The translations under genes and the position numbers were made by a program. A DNA stretch of 64,000 nt, from NCBI GenBank assembly GCA_029573725.1, contig JAKQDQ010000178.1:655929-719928 (forward strand). The letters are read 5' to 3'. This stretch comes from Verrucomicrobiota bacterium (GTDB taxonomy: Bacteria; Verrucomicrobiota; Verrucomicrobiia; Limisphaerales; JADLHS01). Position 1 is the stretch's first letter, and each line of letters opens with the position of its first letter. Positions 26,155 to 37,523 of the stretch are shown piece by piece. The notes under the pieces are model-generated. The model was given only the letters and a program-made list of their open reading frames with translations, was not told the origin of the DNA and made no database searches.

Positions 26155-26189
26155 AAAAAACCCTCATCCGGAAAGGCCCCGGATGAGGG
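26155..26189 (-). terminator. intrinsic terminator after response regulator B
   Basis: On the minus strand an 11-bp perfect stem (26161-26171 with 26179-26189, loop 7 nt) is followed by TTTTTT. It lies 34 nt after the stop of the 26224-26916 gene. This is the clearest Rho-independent terminator in the window. It separates response regulator B from the 62-residue protein/response regulator A transcript. Confidence 0.9.
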
Positions 26190-26223
26190 AAATGACAAAC
26201 CTACCAGCGGACGCGACTGGAAA

Positions 26224-26916
26224 TTACGTGGGAACTTCGCGCTGAACCCAGGCGGTGGCGTACTGGGTCAATTCCGCGGCGTCGCGCAGGTTCAGCTTTC
26301 GTTTGATCTGCTCGCGATAGTACTCCACGGTTTTGACGCTGAGATGCAGTTCACCCGCGATTTCCTTCGTCTTCTTCCATTGCCCGATCAGATGGAACAC
26401 TTCCACTTCGCGGTCGCTGAGGGACTTGATGGCGGGTTGCTGGACGTCGGTGTTGCCGCGGACCTGCTGCTGGAGCATTTTGGCGGCGAGGGCGTCGCTG
26501 ACGTAGACATTGCCGTTGAGCACCCGGCGGATGGCGAGAATGATTTTTTCCAGCGCCTCTTGTTTCATCAGGTAGCCGAGCGCGCCGGCGCGGAAGGCGA
26601 TTTCGGCGTAAATGGATTCGTCATGCACACTGACGACGAGAATGGGCAACCCCGGATATTGCGCCTTGACGTTGCGGATCAGTTCCAGTCCGCTGCTGTC
26701 CCGGAGCGATAAATCCGCCACGACCAGATCGGGTTTGAGTTGCAGGATGGCATCCAGCCCGCGCCGGGCGTCCTCCTGCTCGCCGCAGACGACCAGATCG
26801 GCCTGGCGATTGATCAATTGGGCGATGCCGAAGCGCACCACGGCATGATCATCCACCAGCAAAATCCGTTTTCTCACGTCGTTCGGCGCCGTTGGCTTCA
26901 CGTCTTTCGTTTGCAT
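26224..26916 (-). CDS. NarL/FixJ-type response regulator B
   Basis: 230 residues. Receiver motifs are [13 protein letters not shown], the phospho-acceptor Asp in [13 protein letters not shown], and the Lys in [11 protein letters not shown]. The LuxR-type DNA-binding domain reads [20 protein letters not shown], then [16 protein letters not shown]. It is clearly related to regulator A but not a recent duplicate. There is no kinase beside it, and it is divergent from the MFS permease gene, which it could control (inference). It is followed by a strong intrinsic terminator. Confidence 0.9.
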   Translation of the reverse strand: MQTKDVKPTAPNDVRKRILLVDDHAVVRFGIAQLINRQADLVVCGEQEDARRGLDAILQLKPDLVVADLSLRDSSGLELIRNVKAQYPGLPILVVSVHDESIYAEIAFRAGALGYLMKQEALEKIILAIRRVLNGNVYVSDALAAKMLQQQVRGNTDVQQPAIKSLSDREVEVFHLIGQWKKTKEIAGELHLSVKTVEYYREQIKRKLNLRDAAELTQYATAWVQREVPT

Positions 26917-27145
26917 TATTCGTCAAAAATCCAGCACTCTCCTGACTTTGGGTCGCAACGACGCAAGTTGGAAGCCAACCCAATCTGCCGCGGGGAATTG
27001 GGGAATATCCCCGTATCCGGCCGGGGAACCGCGGTGGCGTTGTCCCGTCCACAGACACGCCGCCTGCAAAGCAGGACAACGCGGCAGTCGGGAGCGTCCG
27101 CGGCCGGGTGTACGTTGCCGGCGCAGGAAGGCGTTACTTCACCGC

Positions 27146-27175
27146 TTGCCGTCGGGGGGGCGCTCTCCTTATCCT
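27146..27175 (+). promoter_or_regulatory. candidate promoter of the MFS gene
   Basis: TTGCCG (27146-27151), 18-nt spacer, TATCCT (27170-27175), ending 9 nt before the ATG at 27185. It fits the short-leader pattern seen at other genes here. Confidence 0.45.
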
Positions 27176-27184
27176 GAGCCCACC

Positions 27185-28537
<1,353 letters not shown>

Positions 28538-28545
28538 ACCGCGGA

Positions 28546-29040
28546 TTACGGGTTTAATTTGACCACGATTTCCTTGCTGGTCAGCGTGGCCAGCAGTTGC
28601 GCGATGGTCGCGCGTTGCCCCGGTAAAATGAGTTCCGGCGCGATTTCACTCAGCGGTTGCAGCACGAAGCGGCGCAAATGCACGCGCGGATGCGGCAACA
28701 CCAGTTCCGGACGCGTGGAGATTTCACCGCCGTAGGCAATCAAGTCCAGGTCCAGGCGGCGGGGTTCATTGAGCAGTTTCTTTGGCAACCGCCCAAATTC
28801 TTTTTCCAGGGCTTGCAGCTGGCGCAGCAACGACCAGGAGGTCTCGTCCGGCAACGGGTCCAGGGCCACCACGGCATTGATGAACAATGGAGAACCCGGC
28901 GGACAGTCCACGGGCGTGGTCTGCCAGAGAGACGAGCGTCTCAGGGGTTGACGGGACAGCGCTTCCAAGCGCGCCATGACCTGTTTCAGGATCGTCGGCG
29001 AGTCGCCCAAATTTGATCCCAGTGCAATGTAGGCCGTCAT
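28546..29040 (-). CDS. folK: HPPK, folate biosynthesis pyrophosphokinase
   Basis: 164 residues from ATG 29040 (MTAYIALGSNLGDSPTIL). 2-Amino-4-hydroxy-6-hydroxymethyldihydropteridine pyrophosphokinase transfers pyrophosphate from ATP to the pterin, a cytoplasmic step in folate synthesis. Conserved signatures are the N-terminal ALGSNLGD, the EPRRLDLDLIAYGG motif with its two catalytic/metal Asp, and LPHPRVHLRRFVLQPLSEIA. The length is typical. A frame extension to 29100 has no family match. It lies 196 nt after dapB on the same strand and may be transcribed with it. Confidence 0.93.
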   Translation of the reverse strand: MTAYIALGSNLGDSPTILKQVMARLEALSRQPLRRSSLWQTTPVDCPPGSPLFINAVVALDPLPDETSWSLLRQLQALEKEFGRLPKKLLNEPRRLDLDLIAYGGEISTRPELVLPHPRVHLRRFVLQPLSEIAPELILPGQRATIAQLLATLTSKEIVVKLNP

Positions 29041-29236
29041 GTGGTTCAAAATCCTTGCCCGGTGGTTCCGCTCATCGGCGACTGCGCCCGCCGCGTTCAA
29101 TGATCCGCTGCTCGTTGTCCGGAATCTGACGGACGGCGGTGGTGATCCCGGTATTCATCCGCCATTCGGGCTGTTGCCTCCGGGCCATAACGCATTTGTG
29201 CCTTGGACGCCGCCGGCGGCTGCGGCGCGCGGGCGG

Positions 29237-29971
29237 TCATTTCAGCCCCAGCACATCCTGCATGTCATAGAGGCCGGGAGGCTGCCGGATCACCCATTGT
29301 GCGGCGCGCAGCGCGCCGTGCGCAAAGGTGTCCCGGCTGGAGGCCCGGTGCGTCAATTCCACCCGCTCGCCGTTGGCGGCAAAAATGACGGTGTGGTCCC
29401 CCACCACATCGCCGCCGCGAATGGCGTGAACTCCGATTTCGTTGCGGGTGCGCTCGCCCACAATTCCCGCGCGTCCATGCCGGAGCGCGTCCCGCAGTTG
29501 CACCTGGCGCACGGCACTCAAAATTTCGAGCAGCGTCGTCGCCGTGCCGCTCGGCGCGTCTTTTTTCAAACGATGATGCATCTCGACGACTTCGAGATCG
29601 AAATCCGGACCGAGGATTTCCACCGCCTTGCGGGTCAGCCAGAACAAGGCGTTGATTCCGGTAGAGAAGTTGGAGGCCATCACCACGGGAATCCGGCCGG
29701 CGGCCGCATGGATTTCCTCCTTCTCGCCGGCACTGTGGCCGGTCGTACCGATGACCAGGGCCTTGCGCTGTTGCGCGCACAGCGCCGCGACCCCTGGGGT
29801 GACGGTATGAAAGCTGAATTCAATGACCACCTCGGCGCGCGGCAGGATGGCGGCCAGATCGTCGCCCTGGTCAATCGCGCCGGCGACCTCGATTTCCGGC
29901 CGGTTGGCGGCGCAGGCCAGCAACGCCCGCCCCATGCGCCCTTTGGCGCCGTTGATGATGATTTTTGTCAT
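29237..29971 (-). CDS. dapB: 4-hydroxy-tetrahydrodipicolinate reductase
   Basis: 244 residues. Reduces hydroxy-tetrahydrodipicolinate with NAD(P)H in the diaminopimelate/lysine pathway. The N-terminal Rossmann motif is GAKGRMG. Also visible are VIGTTGHS, ASNFSTGINALFWL and the catalytic block VEMHHRLKKDAPSGTA with the His-His and Lys of the DapB active site. The length is normal (about 240-270). It follows dapA by 25 nt, so the two are almost certainly co-transcribed. Confidence 0.95.
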   Translation of the reverse strand: MTKIIINGAKGRMGRALLACAANRPEIEVAGAIDQGDDLAAILPRAEVVIEFSFHTVTPGVAALCAQQRKALVIGTTGHSAGEKEEIHAAAGRIPVVMASNFSTGINALFWLTRKAVEILGPDFDLEVVEMHHRLKKDAPSGTATTLLEILSAVRQVQLRDALRHGRAGIVGERTRNEIGVHAIRGGDVVGDHTVIFAANGERVELTHRASSRDTFAHGALRAAQWVIRQPPGLYDMQDVLGLK

Positions 29972-29996
29972 AAGGACAATTCACCCGTGTCGCAGC

Positions 29997-30878
29997 TCAT
30001 TTCAACAGGCCCACGGCCTTCATGGTTTTCCGGAGTTTTTCGCGGCTGCCGGCGCTGATCGGCACCAGGGGCAGCCGCAGTTCCTCCTCCAGCTGTCCCA
30101 ACAGGGCCAGGGCCGCCTTCACGGGGGCCGGATTGGTTTCCACGAAGAGGTCCTTGAACAGGGCGTAATACTTCTCGTGAATCTTCAGCGCGAGCGAAGT
30201 GTTGCCGCGTTGATACGTCCGCACCAGCCGCGACACCTCATGTGGGATCACGTTGGATGCCACGCTGACCACGCCGTGTGCGCCAACGGCTAAAAATGGC
30301 AGGGTCAGCGAATCGTCACCGCTCAGGATTGTGAATTTGGCCCCCAGCGCGGCGCGCAATTGGGAAATCCGATCCGCGTTGCCACCAGCCTCCTTGATGC
30401 CGACAATGTTCACGCTGTCGTGCGCCAGACGGTTCACCGTTTCCACGCCGATTTCGATGCCGCACCGGCCGGGAATGCTGTACAGGAGGATGGGAAGCCG
30501 GGTGGCCCGGGCGACGGCATGGAAGTGGCGGAACAACCCTTCCGGCGTCGGCTTGTTGTAATACGGGGCCACCTGCAGCGAGGCGTCGGCACCCGCCTTT
30601 TCCGCCGCCCGGGTCAGAAAGATGGCTTCCTGGGTGGAGTTGCCGCCGGTGCCGGCGATAACCTTGATCCGGCCGGCGGCGAATTTGACCGCCAACGCAA
30701 TGACGTGGATGTGTTCCTCATAGTCCAGGGTGGCGGATTCGCCAGTCGTGCCGACAGGCACGATCCCGTCCACCCCACCCTTGATTTGGGCCTTGATCAG
30801 CTTCTCCAGGGCGGCTTCGTCGAGCTTGCCCTTCTTGAACGGGGTGACGATTGCGGTGTAGGTGCCAGTGAATTGCAT
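29997..30878 (-). CDS. dapA: 4-hydroxy-tetrahydrodipicolinate synthase
   Basis: 293 residues, a TIM-barrel lyase that condenses pyruvate with aspartate semialdehyde at the head of the diaminopimelate branch. Motifs are VPVGTTGESATL, APYYNKPTPEGLFRHF, LLYSIPGRCG with the catalytic Tyr, and VGIKEAGGN with the Schiff-base Lys. The length is typical. It sits between dapF (64 nt upstream) and dapB (25 nt downstream). Confidence 0.95.
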   Translation of the reverse strand: MQFTGTYTAIVTPFKKGKLDEAALEKLIKAQIKGGVDGIVPVGTTGESATLDYEEHIHVIALAVKFAAGRIKVIAGTGGNSTQEAIFLTRAAEKAGADASLQVAPYYNKPTPEGLFRHFHAVARATRLPILLYSIPGRCGIEIGVETVNRLAHDSVNIVGIKEAGGNADRISQLRAALGAKFTILSGDDSLTLPFLAVGAHGVVSVASNVIPHEVSRLVRTYQRGNTSLALKIHEKYYALFKDLFVETNPAPVKAALALLGQLEEELRLPLVPISAGSREKLRKTMKAVGLLK

Positions 30879-30942
30879 TGTTGGTTTTCTGGTTCAGACG
30901 AAACAATTGCCGGGCGTGCGGAGGGTGGCCGTCATTGGGTGG

Positions 30943-31752
30943 TTAAATTTCAATTTGACCTGTAAAAACGAATTCGGCGGGACCGGTCAGGCTCACGGAT
31001 CGGAATTGGCCGTGCGTTTCGGTGAAACTTACGGTCAGCTGATCGCCGCTCTGCACCTGCACCTGGACGGGGGAGGAAAACCCATGAACCCGCGCGGCAA
31101 TCATGGCCGCCGCGCTGACGCCGGTGCCGCAGGCCAGGGTTTCGCCTTCGACGCCGCGTTCAAAGGTGCGGACGCGGATGTGATTCGGGCCAAGCACCTG
31201 GACAAAATTCACATTCGTTCCCTGCGGCGCGAAATGTTGATGGTGGCGGATCTCCGGTCCCCTCTGGCTCACCATGGCCCGGTCCGCATCGGGCACGAAC
31301 AGCACCGTGTGCGGCACCCCCGTGTTGAGCGAGTGCAGCGTCACCGTTTCCTGCGCAAGCTTTACGACCTGATGCAGTTCCAGCGCTCTCGGTGTGGTGA
31401 GATTCACCGTGACGCGGGCGCCGTCGAAGCTGGCGGAGATCAGGCCGGCAGCCGTTTCAAAGGTAAAATCGTGGTTGCTTCCGGTGATTTTCTGCACATA
31501 CCGGGCAAAGCAGCGCGCTCCGTTGCCGCACATCTCGGCCGCGCTGCCGTCGCGATTATAGAAATCCCAGGCCCAGTCCGCCTGCGCGCCCCGCGCCGGC
31601 ACCAGCAGCATGACCCCATCCGCGCCCACGCCGCGGTGCCGGTCACAGAGGCGGACGATTTGCGGCGGGGTCAGCTTGAGCCGGCCCGCGCGATTATCCA
31701 ACAGCACGAAGTCGTTGCCCGCTCCGTTCATTTTCGTGAAGTCCAATACCAT
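30943..31752 (-). CDS. dapF: diaminopimelate epimerase
   Basis: 269 residues. Converts LL- to meso-diaminopimelate for peptidoglycan and lysine. It has both active-site cysteines in context: CGNGARCFARY in the first half and ACGTGVSAAAMI in the second. It also has the N-terminal GAGNDFVLLDN and GVPHTVLFV, where GNPHxV is more usual. An AAGGAG Shine-Dalgarno (minus strand, 31757-31762) supports the ATG at 31752. First gene of dapF-dapA-dapB. Confidence 0.95.
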   Translation of the reverse strand: MVLDFTKMNGAGNDFVLLDNRAGRLKLTPPQIVRLCDRHRGVGADGVMLLVPARGAQADWAWDFYNRDGSAAEMCGNGARCFARYVQKITGSNHDFTFETAAGLISASFDGARVTVNLTTPRALELHQVVKLAQETVTLHSLNTGVPHTVLFVPDADRAMVSQRGPEIRHHQHFAPQGTNVNFVQVLGPNHIRVRTFERGVEGETLACGTGVSAAAMIAARVHGFSSPVQVQVQSGDQLTVSFTETHGQFRSVSLTGPAEFVFTGQIEI

Positions 31753-31756
31753 ACAA

Positions 31757-31791
31757 CTCCTTCAGTATAGGCGGGGATTTGCGCCAATAAA
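31757..31791 (-). promoter_or_regulatory. promoter and ribosome-binding site of the dap operon
   Basis: On the minus strand TATACT (31764-31769) is a good -10, with TTTATT (31786-31791) 16 nt upstream as a weak -35. AAGGAG (31757-31762) follows at once, 4 nt before the ATG. The leader is thus very short but keeps a Shine-Dalgarno. Confidence 0.55.
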
Positions 31792-31877
31792 CACAAAAAC
31801 CCGGCCCATTCGCACCGCCGCGGGCCAGCCGGAGGGGCCGGGCCGGACGCCGCCATTTGCCCCCGCCCGGCCGGTGA

Positions 31878-33269
<1,392 letters not shown>

Positions 33270-33313
33270 GGGCGCCCGCTTGAAACGTCCGCCCAGGGGC
33301 CGCCGCATTGCGC

Positions 33314-33342
33314 TCGTCAGCGCCCTCGCCCGGGGGCATAAT
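33314..33342 (+). promoter_or_regulatory. candidate promoter of uppS
   Basis: TCGTCA (33314-33319), 17-nt spacer and CATAAT (33337-33342), the latter 5 of 6 bases to consensus. The -10 lies 11 nt before the ATG at 33354. Confidence 0.4.
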
Positions 33343-33353
33343 GGCCGGCGTGG

Positions 33354-34100
33354 ATGGTTGATATGAGCGCGGCTTCGTCCCAATTGAATCTGGTTGCCCC
33401 GGAGAAACGGCCACAGCACGTCGCCATCATCATGGACGGCAACGGACGATGGGCCAGGCAGCGGCGGCTGCCCCGCATTGAGGGGCACCGGCAGGGTGCG
33501 GAATCCGCCCGTAGTGTCATCCGGGCAGCGGGAGAACTCGGGATCCGTTACCTCACCCTGTACGCCTTCTCCGTGGAAAACTGGCACCGCCCCAGGAGTG
33601 AAGTGGATGCCCTGATGAAGTATCTGCTGCGCTATTTGAAGACGGAAACCTCCGAGTTGCATCGTAACAACGTGCGCCTCGAAGTGATTGGTCAGGTGGG
33701 GCGGTTGCCCAGCCGGGTGCAGGTCCAGCTCGAAAAAACCCGGGTGGCCCTGTCCAAGAACACCGGGTTGACGCTCATCCTCGCGCTGAGTTACGGCGGG
33801 CGCACGGAAATTGTGGATGCCGTGCGCAGCATCGCGGCCGAAGTGCAGGCGGGCACGTTGACGGCATCGCAGATCAATGAGCAGGTGGTCGCCGGCCATT
33901 TATACACGCGCGATTTTCCCGACCCGGATTTGCTGATCCGCACCAGCGGCGAGATGCGCGTCAGCAATTTCCTGCTGTGGCAAATTTCCTACGCCGAATT
34001 CGTCATCACTCCCACCCTCTGGCCGGATTTTCGTGAGCCGCAATTTTACGCGGCCCTGAAGGAATACGCGCAACGCCACCGCCGGTTCGGCGGGATTTGA
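33354..34100 (+). CDS. uppS: undecaprenyl diphosphate synthase
   Basis: 248 residues (ATG 33354; 33363 is also possible). Cis-prenyltransferase that makes the C55 lipid carrier for peptidoglycan and surface glycans. Motifs are HVAIIMDGNGRWARQR with the essential Asp, GHRQGAESARSV, LTLYAFSVENWHRP and PDLLIRTSGEMRVSNFLLWQ, then SYAEF. The length is typical. Its product is the carrier that the glycan genes at 39-61 kb would need. Confidence 0.95.
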   Translation: MVDMSAASSQLNLVAPEKRPQHVAIIMDGNGRWARQRRLPRIEGHRQGAESARSVIRAAGELGIRYLTLYAFSVENWHRPRSEVDALMKYLLRYLKTETSELHRNNVRLEVIGQVGRLPSRVQVQLEKTRVALSKNTGLTLILALSYGGRTEIVDAVRSIAAEVQAGTLTASQINEQVVAGHLYTRDFPDPDLLIRTSGEMRVSNFLLWQISYAEFVITPTLWPDFREPQFYAALKEYAQRHRRFGGI

Positions 34101-34115
34101 TCGGGGCGGTGGGCC

Positions 34116-34131
34116 CGCCGGACGCCCGGCG
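34116..34131. terminator. hairpin between convergent uppS and lipoprotein genes
   Basis: CGCCGG (34116-34121) pairs with CCGGCG (34126-34131) across 4 nt, in a 33-nt gap between two convergent stops. There is no T-run. Confidence 0.3.
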
Positions 34132-34133
34132 TG

Positions 34134-35129
34134 CTACTTCGGTTGCGGCACGTAAATCACCCGCGTCGGCTGGGTGGGAGCGTAGGCGTTGCGGACCGGA
34201 ATCTCGGCACGGTTGAACGGGCGATAATCTTGGATGGCCCCGACGCGCGCAATTTTGAGGGAGTTGCGCAGAATCCCGCGGCCTCCGTTCGCGTCGCTGA
34301 ACTTGCCCTGGCCATAGCCCACTCCTTTGGAACCAGACAGGTTGGAGGAGAAGTATTTCAGGCCGACGATGTGGTGTTGCGCATCGCGCAGCCAGTCAAT
34401 GAAGATCACTGCATGTCCGCCGGGCGGCGTGGTGCTGTAACTGAGAAAATCACCGGGACGCGCCGTTTCCAGCTGCGTGATCGCCCGGCCCAGCCCATAA
34501 CCCACAATGCCGCGTTGCTCCGAATCGCCTTTGCCTTCGATATACCAGAGTTGCAGCATGTTGAACAAATCGTTGAAGGTCATGCCGTTGAAATCATCCG
34601 GTTCGAGGCCTTTTTGGATGTTGCGCAGTTTCATGGCGCGGATGAACACCTCGAAGGTGAAGCCACAACAGTAGCTGCACCGCGACCCGTCGGGATACGC
34701 CTTGGCGACCACCATGCCCTGGTACCACATGTCCTGGGTCACGCCGTTGTAAATGTCGTATTCGCGCGGTTTCCAGCCGCAATGGTAAGGATAGGAGCCG
34801 TCCAGGGGATAACCGGAAATCACTTTGAGCACGTACGGATTCAGCGATCCCTCATCATCATCGGCAATCAGTTCTTCGCGCGCGTACGCCCGGGCCAGCG
34901 CCTTGTCCACCGGTGAGAATCCGCGTTCATCCACGGGATACACCCGCGGGATGTAGCTGTAGCGCTTCGGAAGTTTGTTGGTATAAGTGACGCCGTTTTC
35001 CGAGGTGATGGCCGGGATGCGCCCCCCGGTGGCGTCCGCAGTCGCCGGGCAGCTGTCGCTCCGGGGGGCCCGGCATCCGGCCAGCCCGAGCGCCATCAAT
35101 CCGCCCGCAATGAGGAGTGGAAACTTCAT
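34134..35129 (-). CDS. lipoprotein with NlpC/P60-like signature
   Basis: 331 residues from ATG 35129. The N-terminus MKFPLLIAGGLMALGLAGC is a type II signal peptide with the lipobox LAGC. The body has GSRCSYCCGFTFEVFIRAMK, RPGDFLSYSTTPPGGHAVIF, then IDW. A Cys at the start of a helix followed later by G-D-F and a G-H-A-V-I-F-I-D segment is the layout of NlpC/P60-type Cys-His peptidases. This suggests a cell-wall or peptide hydrolase, but the match is only at motif level. The membrane-anchored location is well supported. A promoter 11 nt upstream supports this start over the frame extension to 35249. It is divergent from the Ig-domain gene. Confidence 0.7.
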   Translation of the reverse strand: MKFPLLIAGGLMALGLAGCRAPRSDSCPATADATGGRIPAITSENGVTYTNKLPKRYSYIPRVYPVDERGFSPVDKALARAYAREELIADDDEGSLNPYVLKVISGYPLDGSYPYHCGWKPREYDIYNGVTQDMWYQGMVVAKAYPDGSRCSYCCGFTFEVFIRAMKLRNIQKGLEPDDFNGMTFNDLFNMLQLWYIEGKGDSEQRGIVGYGLGRAITQLETARPGDFLSYSTTPPGGHAVIFIDWLRDAQHHIVGLKYFSSNLSGSKGVGYGQGKFSDANGGRGILRNSLKIARVGAIQDYRPFNRAEIPVRNAYAPTQPTRVIYVPQPK

Positions 35130-35140
35130 AGCTTTGTGCG

Positions 35141-35170
35141 ACTGTAGCTGCGCCCGCGGTGCGCCGGCAA
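35141..35170 (-). promoter_or_regulatory. promoter of the lipoprotein gene
   Basis: On the minus strand TTGCCG (35165-35170), 18-nt spacer and TACAGT (35141-35146), ending 11 nt before the ATG at 35129. Confidence 0.5.
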
Positions 35171-35233
35171 GATTGGAAATGACATGAACATGCGGCAGAC
35201 AACCACTGGCCGGCTGGCCACGCGACTGGCCCA

Positions 35234-37441
35234 ATGACCGGTAAAGCAAATTACAGACTTGTGAGAGTGCGTCGCTGGTTCATGCTGTGTTTGTTGGCGG
35301 CGGGGCCGGTGCCGGCCCCGGCCCAGCTATTGGATTTGCCGCCCCGCCCCGCGAACGCGCCGACCGGCACGCAGTTCACCAACATCATTGCCACGCTTTC
35401 CCGCAGCGAACGCGAACAGTGGATCTATGCCCAGATCATCAGTGGCAACGTGCCCGGCTGGCTGCGCGTCCTGCAGCCGGTTTCCGTCAGCGGCGGCGGT
35501 CACACCGCCACGTATTACGTCACGCCGGATTATCTGGCGATCGGTTCGGAGACTGATTATTTCCGGACGCCGATGACGCCGTTGCTCGCGCAGCGGCTGG
35601 CCGATCGCCTGGGGTGCTCCCTGCCGACCCGGCGGATGGTCAACCAAATCTGGACCAATGCTCCCGTCAAGCTCAGCCCGGTTCCGTTCAATCCGGCGGT
35701 TTATGACATCCAGAGCGTGGCGGTGTTCGCTGCGTCCAATTTCGCCATTGACGGGCAGCGCAACCTGTTGACCAACGCCCATCCATTGGGTGCGCTGGTG
35801 GGCGGCTCAAAAAAAGATGTAATCATTTCAGCCCGGATTTACACCAATTTTGCCAATGGTCCGACCATTACCAAGCCGGTGGTGATCTATGGCTGGCATT
35901 ACCTGAACGGGACGTACATTCAACCGTTGTACAACGGACACGAGGAAACGTACGTGGATTACTCGCACGGCATCCGGCTGGTCCAGATGAATCTGCTCGT
36001 GGATGGTCACCCCGACACTCTCACCAACGTCCTGACCAGTCCCGCGCTGTGCCAGTTGTTGAGCGACGATGGGGCGGCCGAAGGTTCGTCCGATGGCACG
36101 ATTCCCGTTCCGCGCTACACCGTCGCCTCCCAGGCCCCGGTCATGATGCGCCATCCGGCCAGCCATTCGGCGTTGCCGGGGGCAACGGTGGAGCTTGCCG
36201 CCCTGGCGATTGGCGACCCACCGTTGCACTATCAATGGCGGCACAACCAGGCTGACCTGCCGCAGGCAACCAATGCCACACTGAGCATCTCCAGCCTGAC
36301 CCCGGCCAGTGCCGGTGCTTACACGGTTGTGGCCGCCAATGCCGTGGGCGCCACGACGAGTCGCGTGGCCGTGGTGCGCCTCCGGACTTCCGCTTTTCCC
36401 CTGTTGTTCCAGGACGATTTGGACCTCGGTGCCGCCGAACGCTGGGACATCTTTTGGGGGGCGAATAATGGGATACCGGATTATACGGTGGCGTACGATT
36501 TCGACTATGGTGTCATTCCCTACACCTTCAACGGGGTGACGGCGTTGATCCCGCCCGCCCCCAACACGACCGACGGCTGCACCCGCGGGCTGAGGCTTGC
36601 GGTGAACACCGATGGAGTCGGCGCCAACGCGGCGGTCAATCTCTATCCGCGGGAGGTCTCGGTGAGCGGCAATTTTGCCCTGAAATTTGATCTGTGGATC
36701 AATTACCCCGGCAACACCGGCGGCACCGGCAGCGGCGTGGCCGGCAGCACCCAGCATGCTTTGTGCGGAATTGATCATTGGGGCACGCAGGTGAATTGGG
36801 CCGCGCCCGCGGCCCCGGCGAGCGATGGCATTTGGTTTGCCGTGACCGGCGAGGGGGGGGACAGTCGCGACTACCGCGCCTACGTGGGGAATCCCGCCGG
36901 ACCGCCGGTGGAACTGGTCACGCCCGCCTTGAGTGGACTGGTGGGCACAAATCATCTGCAGACGGTTTACCAGAATTTTTTTCCAGCCGGCCGGTTCGAA
37001 ACCCCCGGCGCCCCCGGGAAGAACTGGGTGGAGGTCGAATTGCGCCAGACGAACAACACGGTTCTGTGGCTGATGGATGGGAACCTGATCGCCCAGCGTC
37101 CCAATGCGACACCCTTCACCCAGGGAAACGTCATGCTGGGATTGATGGACCTTTTCCCCTCCATTGCCGCACCGGCACGAGATTCCTTTGTGCTTATTGA
37201 CAATGTGCGCGTGGAAAACCTGTCTCCGCCGATTCACTTCACCGCGATCTCCATCACGGAGGCCGCCGCGGTCCGGCTGACGATCAGCAGCGCGCTGGGC
37301 GATCAATTCCAGCTGGAGGTGTCTGACGATCTGCTGGCCTGGCGGCCGCTGGTCGGCGTCGTCATGACCAACCAGCCGCTGACGTTTGTGGACCCGCAGC
37401 CGGCAGCCGGTGCGCCGCGCTACTATCGCGCCCGACGTTAG
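35234..37441 (+). CDS. secreted Ig-domain protein with C-terminal tail domain
   Basis: 735 residues with an N-terminal signal peptide (WFMLCLLAAGPVPAPAQ). The start is uncertain: ATG 35234 is used, but GTG codons at about residues 10 and 12 would give a more compact signal. Residues 30-280 form an unrecognised beta-rich domain (GHTATYYVTPDYLAIGSETD). An Ig-like module follows at about 300-385 (HPASHSALPGATVELAALAI, AGAYTVVAANAVGATTSR). Next is a LamG-like or jelly-roll part at about 390-665 (LLFQDDLDLGAAERWDIFWG, DSFVLIDNVRVENL). The last 60 residues form the small domain ending PRYYRARR shared with other secreted proteins here. Function unknown. Confidence 0.75.
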   Translation: MTGKANYRLVRVRRWFMLCLLAAGPVPAPAQLLDLPPRPANAPTGTQFTNIIATLSRSEREQWIYAQIISGNVPGWLRVLQPVSVSGGGHTATYYVTPDYLAIGSETDYFRTPMTPLLAQRLADRLGCSLPTRRMVNQIWTNAPVKLSPVPFNPAVYDIQSVAVFAASNFAIDGQRNLLTNAHPLGALVGGSKKDVIISARIYTNFANGPTITKPVVIYGWHYLNGTYIQPLYNGHEETYVDYSHGIRLVQMNLLVDGHPDTLTNVLTSPALCQLLSDDGAAEGSSDGTIPVPRYTVASQAPVMMRHPASHSALPGATVELAALAIGDPPLHYQWRHNQADLPQATNATLSISSLTPASAGAYTVVAANAVGATTSRVAVVRLRTSAFPLLFQDDLDLGAAERWDIFWGANNGIPDYTVAYDFDYGVIPYTFNGVTALIPPAPNTTDGCTRGLRLAVNTDGVGANAAVNLYPREVSVSGNFALKFDLWINYPGNTGGTGSGVAGSTQHALCGIDHWGTQVNWAAPAAPASDGIWFAVTGEGGDSRDYRAYVGNPAGPPVELVTPALSGLVGTNHLQTVYQNFFPAGRFETPGAPGKNWVEVELRQTNNTVLWLMDGNLIAQRPNATPFTQGNVMLGLMDLFPSIAAPARDSFVLIDNVRVENLSPPIHFTAISITEAAAVRLTISSALGDQFQLEVSDDLLAWRPLVGVVMTNQPLTFVDPQPAAGAPRYYRARR

Positions 37442-37523
37442 GCGCGGCTTCCCGTGGAGGCCGGCGGCCGTCCCCGGTCCCATTTTCCTTTCACGTGGTG
37501 TGGTGTTCCCGCATCTTGACGAC

